The notes: generated from the letters alone by a model not told the origin. Shown: positions 1 through 6,345, counted from the first letter of the stretch. The stretch: DNA of 7,432 nucleotides from JBGPBY01 sp041481485 (GCA_041481485.1 JBGPBY010000370.1:1-7432), one strand, 5' to 3'. Numbers and translations: made by a program.

Positions 1-570
1 AACGGAACGAATCAATCCCCGGGCTTCTTCATTGCCGGCAACTTCGTCTTCCAGCATCTCGACATTGAGCGAAATCGAGTTCAGGGGATTGCGGATTTCA
101 TGTGCAATCTGTGAGGCGAAGCGCCCGACGGTTGCCAGGCGCTCGGACTGCAACAATCGCTCTTCCATGCTTCGAAGATCTGCACAGTCCTGAAACACGT
201 GGACCAACCGCTGCTCTGTGGGAGTTCCCGAAAGCTGGATGGAAATCGTCACCAGCTTTCGCTTCTGCCGGCCCCCGGCAAAGAGCAGCAGCGAGCGATT
301 CAATATCCGGCCTTCATGAATGGCCTGACGGCGCATTTCTTCATAAGCGGCGGTAGCCGCGCAGAAATCCTGAATCGAATGCCCCTTCAGTCCAACAGAC
401 GGCGTTTCGAGAATATGTTCCGCACTTGGAGCGCTTTCCAGAATTGAACCGTTGATGTCGGTGATCAGGGTTCCCTCATGCGTGCATCCCATGCATTCCC
501 TGGCGTCAAGAAGCGCTTCACGGAGTTCCGCGGAACTGCGATTGTGGCGGGTGTCCTTACTCATTTCCAT
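1..570 (-). CDS. PAS-HisKA sensor histidine kinase, NtrB-like (partial, C-terminus beyond left edge)
   Basis: Read on the minus strand from ATG at 570, this frame is open for 190 codons to the window edge. Residues about 30-130 look like a PAS sensor domain (GTLITDINGSILESAPSAEHIL, positions 33-54, with the typical T-D-x-x-G-x-I pattern). A short signalling helix follows (about 131-147), then the HisKA dimerisation/phosphotransfer helix with the H-box FASQIAHEIRNPLNSI; the phospho-acceptor is H157. The HATPase domain must lie left of the window. There is no membrane segment, so this is a cytoplasmic sensor. The helix SERLATVGRFASQIAHEIRNPL resembles NtrB/AtoS/ZraS-type kinases, which usually partner sigma-54-activating regulators. 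GGAAGG (575-580) supports the start at 570; a second ATG at 564 is also possible. Cysteines at 26, 29, 70 and 129, including CMGCTH, could be redox-active (inference). It is divergent from the cytochrome operon. Confidence 0.9.
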   Translation of the reverse strand, partial: MEMSKDTRHNRSSAELREALLDARECMGCTHEGTLITDINGSILESAPSAEHILETPSVGLKGHSIQDFCAATAAYEEMRRQAIHEGRILNRSLLLFAGGRQKRKLVTISIQLSGTPTEQRLVHVFQDCADLRSMEERLLQSERLATVGRFASQIAHEIRNPLNSISLNVEMLEDEVAGNEEARGLIRSV

Positions 571-774
571 AGTGCCTTCCAGCTCAGTGCATATTTGAGA
601 CCAGTTTGCATTCAGCGGAGAAAAAATCGGTAAATATTGTCATGAAGTTGCTAAATTATGGTCATTCTGCATTTTAATCGGCAGAAAAGTCAGCTTGTCA
701 CTGCGTTCCTGTCATTGTTTCCAACCGCTCCGCGGACATATCGGCTCTGTGCGCAATAAGAGCACGCAGCCCGA

Positions 775-787
775 TGACAAACTGTCA
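775..787. promoter_or_regulatory. Inverted repeat TGACA-AAC-TGTCA, candidate operator
   Basis: This is a perfect 5-bp-arm inverted repeat with a 3-bp spacer. It lies about 224 bp upstream of the decahaem cytochrome start and about 205 bp upstream of the kinase start. The core GACA-N3-TGTC recurs once in the other divergent promoter region, at 6335-6345. Isolated TGTCA half-sites lie at 638, 696 and 710. That distribution fits a binding site for a dimeric regulator, possibly the partner of the adjacent kinase. The regulator's identity is inference. Confidence 0.45.
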
Positions 788-911
788 GAATTGGAATTCC
801 GTGTTAGTTTCATCAGGACGATTTGACGGGATAGCAGAAATTTTCCTTTCACGGGATCAAGCCGTGGAGGTCCGTGCGTTTTGAATGGAGTGACAACACT
901 TCTCGCATTCC

Positions 912-962
912 GAAGGAAATAACAGAAATCAGGATTGAACCATTGAAGGAAATTGAACCATT
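912..962. repeat. Short interleaved direct repeats upstream of the mtr-like operon
   Basis: ATTGAACCATT occurs at 934-944 and 952-962 with an 18-bp period. GAAGGAAAT occurs at 912-920 and 945-953, the second copy overlapping the start of the second ATTGAACCATT. The array ends about 40 bp before the ribosome-binding site. It could be part of a promoter or leader, or a small local duplication. No function can be assigned from sequence alone. Confidence 0.6.
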
Positions 963-1010
963 CGTCCAGCGCAGATTATGGTTAGCCGCGTGCATCGTCC
1001 GGGAGCTGAA

Positions 1011-2009
1011 ATGAAGCACTTTGTATTTGCGATAATTCTCGCAGCCATACTTTGCGCAGGGTTTGCCCTGGGCCGGCCCCAGAATTCTCCGCCTCCTTCG
1101 AATGCAAATGGCTCCAATGCGGCGCCTGCAAGCGCGGTGGACGATTCGCGGTGTCGAAGTTGTCATAAAGCCGAATTCACAAAACTGGCAAAAACGATTC
1201 ACGCCGCCGGAGGGTGCGAGAAGTGTCACGGTCCGGGAACCGCACATGCCGATGCGGAGGAAGCCGCACACGGGGACGAAGCAAAAACGCTGCTCGCAAA
1301 GAAGTTGATCTTCAGTTTTCAAGGAAACTCAACGGAAGACTCCAAGCGCTGTCTGGGATGTCACCAGACTGAACGGCTGCTGCAGAACTTCGCTCACTCT
1401 GAGCATTCCACGCATGGCGTATCCTGTAATTCCTGCCACAGTCCTCATCTGGTCAATGAAGCACGGGATCAAAGCAAGGGCGAACTGAAATCGGTTCAGG
1501 CTCGCATATTTCAGGTTTATACGCAGCCCGATGAGCAGCAATGGCTGCAAAACAGTCTGCTGAAATCGGCACAACCGGAACTGTGCTACACCTGCCACGG
1601 AACAATACAGGCGAAATTTGCGCTGCCAGTCCATCATCGGGTTCCCGAAGGGCTCATAAAATGTTCGGACTGTCATACCCCACACGATTCCTCCAACCAC
1701 GCGAACCTGATTCACCAGGCGTCCGACACCTGTCTCCAATGTCACACTCAAAAACGGGTTCCGTTTCTATATGAACATCCCGCAGGAAAAATCGACGGCT
1801 GTATCACCTGCCATGAACCCCATGGGAGCGTGAATCGGAATTTACTGGTGCGGCGGGAAGGCCGCCAGCTGTGTTTGCAGTGTCATACCGGTTTTCACGG
1901 ACAGGCTGCCGTCCCGCACAGCAAATTGAGTTTTCAAACCGCCGGAGAATGCGTTCGCTGTCACGTCGCGATTCACGGGTCCAACTTCGACGTTAATTTT
2001 CTAAGATGA
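1011..2009 (+). CDS. mtrA: Periplasmic decahaem c-type cytochrome, MtrA/PioA/DmsE family
   Basis: This 332-residue protein has ten CXXCH haem-binding motifs, starting at C48, C69, C114, C139, C192, C218, C241, C264, C288 and C314. That number and length match MtrA/DmsE-family decahaem cytochromes, which sit inside an outer-membrane barrel and carry electrons between periplasm and cell exterior. A signal peptide spans about residues 1-20 (FVFAIILAAILCAGFALG). The cysteine in it lacks a proper lipobox, so this is probably not a lipoprotein. A Pro/Asn/Ala/Ser-rich linker (22-45) precedes the first haem. ATG at 1011 is chosen because GGGAG (1001-1005) lies 5 bp upstream and it begins the signal peptide; the longer in-frame start at 978 would put a charged extension before it. 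The stop overlaps the next start as ATGA, so the two are probably translationally coupled. DmsE-like use with a surface reductase is an alternative to metal redox chemistry. Confidence 0.93.
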   Translation: MKHFVFAIILAAILCAGFALGRPQNSPPPSNANGSNAAPASAVDDSRCRSCHKAEFTKLAKTIHAAGGCEKCHGPGTAHADAEEAAHGDEAKTLLAKKLIFSFQGNSTEDSKRCLGCHQTERLLQNFAHSEHSTHGVSCNSCHSPHLVNEARDQSKGELKSVQARIFQVYTQPDEQQWLQNSLLKSAQPELCYTCHGTIQAKFALPVHHRVPEGLIKCSDCHTPHDSSNHANLIHQASDTCLQCHTQKRVPFLYEHPAGKIDGCITCHEPHGSVNRNLLVRREGRQLCLQCHTGFHGQAAVPHSKLSFQTAGECVRCHVAIHGSNFDVNFLR

Positions 2010-4039
2010 TACGAAATGCTTTCCTATATCGGTTCATATTGGCCGCTGGCCTCGTTCTCGCTATCAATTCTGAAGGGCATGGACAAACGGACAACTCATC
2101 GTCTCCCTGGAAGTTCGGTGGATTCGAAAATCGCGGGGGGATTACCGCGGGTTACCGTTTCACCGACGTCAAGGGATACGAACCGCAGTTTCACTACATG
2201 TTCGGTCTTCAGACGGGTTTTCGAGTGTTTGATGTATCGCTCCATGGACAATCCAGCAACAAATCGGAATCGTTTTTGGACAAGTATGACTTCACGGCAA
2301 CGGGCATTGGTGGCGATCCATTTTCAACTGCGCAAATAGGAATCTCCAAAACCAGGGTGTTCGAGCTGAACATTAATTGGCGGCAGAGTCGTTATTACTG
2401 GAACCAAAACGACGCGGTGGCGCTGCCAATTACAAGCATTGCGCCCGCGTTTACCAGCGGCCTGACGACTAATCATGACTGGGAGACAGTGCGAAGGATG
2501 GCGTCGGCGGAACTGTCCGTCCATGCTACGCCCAATCTCCAATTCAGTTTTGAGACCGGACACGATAGCAACGACGGAACTCCATTTACCACAAGAACCA
2601 TTGATTTCCTGGATTCTCCGGCATTCTGGGGCTCGTTCGCGAGGGCGAATCCCTACTACCTCGTGGCCCCGGCGAAAGACAGTACGAACCGGGTGGTGGG
2701 CGGCGTCGATTACATCTTTCGAAAGTGGAGTTTTCATAACCGGATAGGATATCTGACGTTCGACGGCGACCTCACCTTGAACTCCCTCATACCGAATCAA
2801 CTCAGTATTGATCCGGTCGCGCTGTCGCAGACGGAACCGTTGGCGAATCTGTCGTGGTCGCAAACGCGCAGAATGACCGCTCCCGGAGACGAATTCTCAT
2901 TTTCTGGAAATCTCACGCCGAGACTGAGATGGCGGGGCGGCTACACGTACTACCGGTATAGCGGACCGGCTGCCTCGGACGAAGCTGAAAATGGAATTGC
3001 GCCAGGAAGTACCGGTGCTCTGGCGCCGTACACCATCACCGAGAGCGGGAGGACCGAAAATCAACAATCCAATCAAATGGCCACGCAAGGTTTTAGCTAT
3101 GCCATTCGGCCATGGTGGGATGCCGATGTGGATTATCGATATTCTCGTTACAGCAGTAATTCCACGGGAACGTTTCAAAGTCTATTCAACGGTACAACCT
3201 CAAACATGTCGATCCAGAATGCGGAATGGAAGGACGGGCTCAATGAACTTAAGGTGCAGTTGACTTTCCACCCCATTCCAACTCTTCTGCTGAGTCCGGG
3301 CGTTCACCTGTTTAAATCGGACATCCTGGCACTTGAAAATGGAGTTGCAGATCCTGCACGCACCCAGCGCTCAAACGTGGCGCAGCCGGAATTTTCATTC
3401 AGCTATCGCCCAATTTCAGAATTGACGATCCGAGGCGATGTGCAACATTCGATCAGCGGCGCTTCGTATACGGCCATTACTCCACATACGCAGACGAGAA
3501 ACCGTCTGATAGTCCGTTATCAACCGATCCCGTCGGTATCGGTCGAAGATTCCATGATCATCAGCAATAGCGCGTTGCTCGAGACAAATTACAGTTCCAA
3601 AATCCGAACGAATGCGGTGACCGTGTCTTACTCCAGGAATGAACAATTTTCGACATTTGGAGGCATGACGTACGACAGTTCGTTCACAACCGGGGATATC
3701 GTCTATCCGCGCGGACCCGCCCCTCTGAACACCACGTTTCGCGATCAGGACATCAATCGGGTCTGGCAGGCAGGATTGGAAGTGAAGCCAACGCATCGAT
3801 CCGGAATACAGCTGCAGGGAAATTACGAGCGGACAACCGGGGTGGGCCAGATTATCGGTGAGCCGCCGGCGTACGGCCCATTAACATGGCCGATTTTTTC
3901 CGGAACCGCATACTACACATTTCCGAAAGCAGGCCGCCTTTCCATTGACCTGCAACGAAGCTACTATATCGAAGAGCTGGTAACAGTGAATAACTTCAGC
4001 GCAAACATGCTGACGATTCGCTGGACACACGGATTTTGA
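2006..4039 (+). CDS. mtrB: Outer-membrane beta-barrel, MtrB/PioB family decahaem-associated porin
   Basis: The 677-residue product has a signal peptide (about 1-26, FILAAGLVLAINSEGHGQ) followed by long stretches of alternating polar and hydrophobic or aromatic residues typical of transmembrane beta-strands. Examples are the Tyr/Trp/Arg-rich strands near ADVDYRYSRYSSN and RWRGGYTYYRYSG. It ends LTIRWTHGF, with the terminal Phe expected of outer-membrane proteins. Length and position right after a decahaem gene match MtrB/PioB, the barrel that sheathes the MtrA cytochrome. The translation contains no cysteine, so the N-terminal CXXC known from Shewanella MtrB is absent. The start ATG overlaps the upstream stop by 4 bp and has no clear Shine-Dalgarno sequence of its own, which suggests coupled synthesis. 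Identification rests on context plus barrel character. Confidence 0.88.
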   Translation: MIRNAFLYRFILAAGLVLAINSEGHGQTDNSSSPWKFGGFENRGGITAGYRFTDVKGYEPQFHYMFGLQTGFRVFDVSLHGQSSNKSESFLDKYDFTATGIGGDPFSTAQIGISKTRVFELNINWRQSRYYWNQNDAVALPITSIAPAFTSGLTTNHDWETVRRMASAELSVHATPNLQFSFETGHDSNDGTPFTTRTIDFLDSPAFWGSFARANPYYLVAPAKDSTNRVVGGVDYIFRKWSFHNRIGYLTFDGDLTLNSLIPNQLSIDPVALSQTEPLANLSWSQTRRMTAPGDEFSFSGNLTPRLRWRGGYTYYRYSGPAASDEAENGIAPGSTGALAPYTITESGRTENQQSNQMATQGFSYAIRPWWDADVDYRYSRYSSNSTGTFQSLFNGTTSNMSIQNAEWKDGLNELKVQLTFHPIPTLLLSPGVHLFKSDILALENGVADPARTQRSNVAQPEFSFSYRPISELTIRGDVQHSISGASYTAITPHTQTRNRLIVRYQPIPSVSVEDSMIISNSALLETNYSSKIRTNAVTVSYSRNEQFSTFGGMTYDSSFTTGDIVYPRGPAPLNTTFRDQDINRVWQAGLEVKPTHRSGIQLQGNYERTTGVGQIIGEPPAYGPLTWPIFSGTAYYTFPKAGRLSIDLQRSYYIEELVTVNNFSANMLTIRWTHGF

Positions 4040-4062
4040 AAAGCTTGAGGAGGAACCTGCAT

Positions 4063-4392
4063 ATGACTCGTACTCTGCTGGCCGTACTGCTCATATCCAC
4101 GATTGCGGCGGTTTCCATTCTGGCGGCGGCGCCGCAGCAGAAGGAACCCAAACAGGTGTATCTCGACAAATGTGCCGTATGCCACGGCGAAGACGGCAAG
4201 GGACAAACGGCAAAGGGAAAGAAACTCAAGGTTAAGGATGTTTCCTCCTCCGAAGTGAAGAAGATGACCGACGCTCAGCTTCTCGAGGTCGTACTGAAAG
4301 GTAAAGGCGACGACATGGACGGCTACGAAAAGGATCTCGGCGCCGACATGAGCAAGAAACTCGTCGCGTATATGCGCAGTCTGGCAAAGTGA
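4063..4392 (+). CDS. Small periplasmic monohaem cytochrome c
   Basis: This 109-residue protein has a signal peptide (about 1-23, LLAVLLISTIAAVSILAAA) and one haem site, CAVCH at 37-41, in the context KCAVCHGEDGKG typical of class I or cbb3-CcoP-type cytochrome c domains. M85 in DDMDGYEKDL is the likely sixth ligand of the haem iron, and the C-terminal helix ends YMRSLAK as in this fold. The mature part is only about 86 residues and Lys-rich, consistent with a soluble electron shuttle. ATG at 4063 is chosen because GAGGAGG (4047-4053) precedes it by 9 bp and the signal peptide begins there; an in-frame TTG at 4036 overlaps the upstream stop and is less likely. It could link the membrane NapC-type protein to the decahaem cytochrome (inference). 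Confidence 0.9.
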   Translation: MTRTLLAVLLISTIAAVSILAAAPQQKEPKQVYLDKCAVCHGEDGKGQTAKGKKLKVKDVSSSEVKKMTDAQLLEVVLKGKGDDMDGYEKDLGADMSKKLVAYMRSLAK

Positions 4393-4418
4393 ATTTTCAC
4401 ACTTCCTGAACTCGGCGA

Positions 4419-5051
4419 ATGTTGAGCTGGACCACTTTCGAACTGTTGCTGACCGGAGTCTCGGCGCTGATTGCGATACTGCTCGTATTTCACGCGGACC
4501 TTACGCGCGCGCGCGGAGGAAAGATTCTGGCGTTTAGTGCGCTGTTCCTGCTTCCTGTGATTGCCCTGGGAGCCGGGTTATCAAGGCAGATGGAACAGTC
4601 GAAAAGCACGCAATTCTGCCTCTCCTGTCATGTCATGGAAGACTACGGTAAGAGCCTGCTTGTCGACGACAAGAGCTACGTTCCGGCGGCTCATTATCAA
4701 AACAATCGCGTACCCCGGGAACAAGCCTGTTACACATGCCACTCGGATTACACCATGTACGGCGGTGTCACGGCCAAGCTTCGGGGGCTGCGTCACGTGT
4801 ATATCCAGTATCTTGGAAGAATTCCAAAGCCGGCGGAAATCAGGCTGTATTCAGCATTCAATAACCGGGAATGCTTGCACTGCCACAAGGGAGCGCGATC
4901 GTTCACGGAGGCGCCACCGCACCAGAAGACATCCGAGTTGCTGGATAAAATCATCAACAATGAAAAATCCTGCATGTCCAGCAAATGCCATGACACGATT
5001 CACGATGTGGATACTCTGGCGGATGCGAAAATGTGGAAGGCGGAACACTGA
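4419..5051 (+). CDS. Membrane-anchored tetrahaem cytochrome c, NapC/NrfH/CymA-type quinol dehydrogenase
   Basis: The 210-residue protein has two hydrophobic helices (about 8-26 and 35-53) and then a periplasmic haem domain. Haem sites are CLSCH (67-71), CYTCH (104-108), CLHCH (152-156) and CMSSKCH (185-191), the last with four rather than two residues between cysteines. The first reads CLSCHVM; the Met two residues after the haem histidine is a hallmark of NapC/NrfH proteins, where it ligates haem 1. AAHYQNNR (90-97) resembles the conserved segment before haem 2. Members take electrons from menaquinol and pass them to periplasmic partners; CymA does this for MtrA. Family members usually have one N-terminal helix, so two is atypical. 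ATG at 4419 is the first start after an in-frame stop at 4407; its Shine-Dalgarno is weak. The stop overlaps the next start by 1 bp. Confidence 0.88.
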   Translation: MLSWTTFELLLTGVSALIAILLVFHADLTRARGGKILAFSALFLLPVIALGAGLSRQMEQSKSTQFCLSCHVMEDYGKSLLVDDKSYVPAAHYQNNRVPREQACYTCHSDYTMYGGVTAKLRGLRHVYIQYLGRIPKPAEIRLYSAFNNRECLHCHKGARSFTEAPPHQKTSELLDKIINNEKSCMSSKCHDTIHDVDTLADAKMWKAEH

Positions 5052-5236
5052 TGGCTCTCCTGCAGATTGAAAAGCGCATCCAGTGGTCCGGCCTTCTGGT
5101 GTTTTCCGGCTTAGTCGTTCAGGTTTTGACCATGGCGTGGACCCATCCGCTGTCTTTCATGACTTTCCTGGTCCTCGGTTGTCCGCTGATGCTGGCCGGT
5201 GTGGTGTTATACCTGGCGTCGCTGGTTTCAAAGTAA
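5051..5236 (+). CDS. Small two-helix membrane protein of unknown function
   Basis: This 61-residue protein is almost all membrane: two hydrophobic segments, about residues 13-31 (SGLLVFSGLVVQVLTMAW) and 36-58 (FMTFLVLGCPLMLAGVVLY), follow a short N-terminal tail and are joined by a tight THPLS turn. I do not recognise the family. ATG at 5051 overlaps the stop of the NapC-type gene (TGATG), and GGAAGG (5035-5040) could serve as its ribosome-binding site; an in-frame GTG at 5033 is less likely. It has no haem motif. Its position as the last gene of the run suggests a small partner or assembly factor for the membrane cytochrome (inference). Confidence 0.7.
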   Translation: MALLQIEKRIQWSGLLVFSGLVVQVLTMAWTHPLSFMTFLVLGCPLMLAGVVLYLASLVSK

Positions 5237-5238
5237 GT

Positions 5239-6159
5239 CTAAGCAGCCTGACGCTTCACTCTGGAACCTTGCGCCTTTCCCGATTTCATCGGCGGAATCA
5301 ATAACACAGGACAGCACGAACCTCGAAGCACCCGGTCGGCGGTGCTTCCAACCAATGCACGTTCCAACATTCCTTTTCCGTGTACGTTCATCACAAGGAG
5401 TCCAGGTTTCTCGGATTGGATTGTTTTCAGAATGGCACGCCACGGCGTTCCAGTTTCAATCTTAGTGCGGACGTCGCACCATACACGTGCTTCCTCCGGA
5501 ACCAGACTCTCCAGTTCCGTGCGAATGGTTCGCAACAGGGGTTCCCGCGTCTTGGCGTTCAAATCTGTCGAAGCATCGTTGATGACATGAAGTAACGTGA
5601 CTTTCGACTGAGATTCTCCCGCAATGGAAAATGCGTAGTTCATCGCGTCGGCAGTTCCCGCAGAGAAATCAGTCGTCACGACCATTCTGGCAATGGCGGG
5701 AGGTACCATACGATTAGCCCCGTTAGAGCCGATAACCAATAGCGGCACCGGGCAGTGCCGAATCAGCCGTTCGGTTACCGAACCAAGGACCCAGCGTTCG
5801 AACCCCCGTCTGCCCCGGGTTCCAACCACAACCAGGTCCGGTTTCCTGAGCGCGATGGCCCGCCGGATTTCAGCGTCAACATCCCCAATGACAACTTCGG
5901 CATTAACCGGCAAATGTTTCTTCTCGACGCGCGACCGGAATACTTTGAGCTGTTTGGTGGCTTGACTCTGAAATTCCGTCGTGAGATCCGAAAGGCTGAC
6001 CGCCGAACCATAGACCGACGGAATGATTGGCGATACAACATGCAGGAGTTCGAGACTTGCTTCATAGTTCTCGGCAAGTTTAAGTGCATACTCAAATGCC
6101 CGCCTGGATGCAGAATAAAAGTCGATCGGACATAAGATTTTTCGAAAGCGAACCAACAT
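5239..6159 (-). CDS. Tandem universal stress protein (two UspA domains)
   Basis: The 306-residue protein consists of two UspA domains, about 1-145 and 154-289. Each begins with the usual strand and Asp motif (KILCPIDF, MVVTTDF). Domain 1 has a complete ATP-binding signature, G113-x2-G116-x9-G126-S127 (GTRGRRGFERWVLGS). In domain 2 the first glycine is Asn: N258-VH-G261-x9-G271-S272, so nucleotide binding there may differ. Usp proteins are cytoplasmic and are induced by starvation, anoxia or oxidative stress. ATG at 6159 is preferred because AGGAGG (6165-6170) is 5 bp upstream; an in-frame start at 6210 would add 17 unconserved residues and cover that site. The gene is convergent with the cytochrome operon (2 bp between stops) and divergent from another usp. 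A sigma-54-like promoter precedes it. Confidence 0.93.
   Translation of the reverse strand: MLVRFRKILCPIDFYSASRRAFEYALKLAENYEASLELLHVVSPIIPSVYGSAVSLSDLTTEFQSQATKQLKVFRSRVEKKHLPVNAEVVIGDVDAEIRRAIALRKPDLVVVGTRGRRGFERWVLGSVTERLIRHCPVPLLVIGSNGANRMVPPAIARMVVTTDFSAGTADAMNYAFSIAGESQSKVTLLHVINDASTDLNAKTREPLLRTIRTELESLVPEEARVWCDVRTKIETGTPWRAILKTIQSEKPGLLVMNVHGKGMLERALVGSTADRVLRGSCCPVLLIPPMKSGKAQGSRVKRQAA
5325..5348. repeat. Hairpin-forming inverted repeat inside the 3' part of the usp gene
   Basis: GAAGCACC (5325-5332) and GGTGCTTC (5341-5348) form a perfect 8-bp stem with an 8-base loop. It lies about 90 bp past the last stop of the plus-strand operon. No T-run follows on either strand, so it is not a standard intrinsic terminator. 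It might still mark where operon transcripts end inside the convergent gene. It also encodes part of the GSTADRVLRG motif and may be coincidental. Confidence 0.35.
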
Positions 6160-6183
6160 ACGATCCTCCTCGATAAAGGGATC

Positions 6184-6199
6184 TGCACTTTTCATGCCG
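6184..6199 (-). promoter_or_regulatory. Candidate sigma-54 promoter for the minus-strand usp
   Basis: The minus strand reads CGGCATGAAAAGTGCA, against the sigma-54 consensus TGGCACGN4TTGCA. The GG and GC dinucleotides have the required 10-bp spacing, and 9 of the 12 specified bases match. The predicted transcription start is near 6173, leaving a short leader that retains the AGGAGG ribosome-binding site. Confidence 0.4.
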
Positions 6200-6266
6200 G
6201 AACTATCCAAATCTGCAAAGAAGATCCGGCTGCACCGCTCTTGGAAATGTGCTTAAAACGTGTGTT

Positions 6267-6284
6267 TGCTGGTGTAATCCAGCA
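6267..6284. repeat. Inverted repeat TGCTGG-N6-CCAGCA
   Basis: This is a perfect 6-bp-arm inverted repeat with a TGTAAT spacer, lying about 108 bp upstream of the minus-strand usp start. It could be an operator for a dimeric regulator or a weak hairpin. No second copy was noticed in the window. Confidence 0.3.
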
Positions 6285-6334
6285 CTGGGAATCCCTTTCA
6301 GGTCTTGCCATGCCAAAGCCGACTTTTCCTTGAC

Positions 6335-6345
6335 GACACTTTGTC
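6335..6345. promoter_or_regulatory. GACA-CTT-TGTC inverted repeat, candidate enhancer/operator
   Basis: It has the same GACA-N3-TGTC architecture as the element at 776-786 in the kinase/cytochrome intergenic region. It lies about 120 bp upstream of the plus-strand sigma-54-like promoter and about 140 bp upstream of the minus-strand one, the usual distance for an NtrC-type activator site. A shared regulator is inferred, not shown. Confidence 0.45.

Larger units (their letters stand above)
571..1010. promoter_or_regulatory. Divergent intergenic control region between kinase gene and mtr-like operon
   Basis: These 440 bp contain no credible gene. Six copies of TGTCA or its complement TGACA are visible, at 638, 696, 710, 775, 783 and 891; fewer than one would be expected by chance. 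The pair at 775-787 forms an inverted repeat. The downstream part, 912-962, carries direct repeats. No convincing sigma-70 promoter was found for the cytochrome operon. For the kinase, a weak minus-strand candidate is GTGACA (701-696) with TAAAAT (676-671), but the 19-bp spacing is poor. GG-N10-GC matches to sigma-54 promoters at 980-993 (plus) and 602-589 (minus) would put transcription starts inside the ribosome-binding sites, so they are not called. Confidence 0.6.

Noticed and set aside
102..447. Two plus-strand reading frames over the left edge
   Set aside because: They are shadows of the minus-strand kinase, whose H-box and PAS pattern are clear in the other strand.
588..603. Minus-strand GG-N10-GC match (TGGTCTCAAATATGCA) upstream of the kinase
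   Set aside because: The predicted start near 577 falls inside the GGAAGG ribosome-binding site, leaving a leader of about 7 bases.
979..994. GG-N10-GC match (TGGTTAGCCGCGTGCA) upstream of the decahaem gene as a sigma-54 promoter
   Set aside because: Transcription would start near 1005, removing the GGGAG ribosome-binding site, and bases outside GG and TGCA match poorly.
849..1322. 157-residue minus-strand reading frame overlapping the decahaem cytochrome gene
   Set aside because: It is antisense to a gene with ten haem motifs, has no recognisable domain, and its Cys/Arg-rich content follows from the complement of the cytochrome codons.
5693..6135. Plus-strand reading frames of 90 and 126 codons
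   Set aside because: They are antisense to the tandem UspA gene, which has intact domain motifs and a strong ribosome-binding site; the antisense products match nothing recognisable.
6247..6333. 28-codon plus-strand ORF between the usp genes
   Set aside because: It is very short, has no convincing ribosome-binding site, and overlaps the TGCTGG inverted repeat; it is likely chance.
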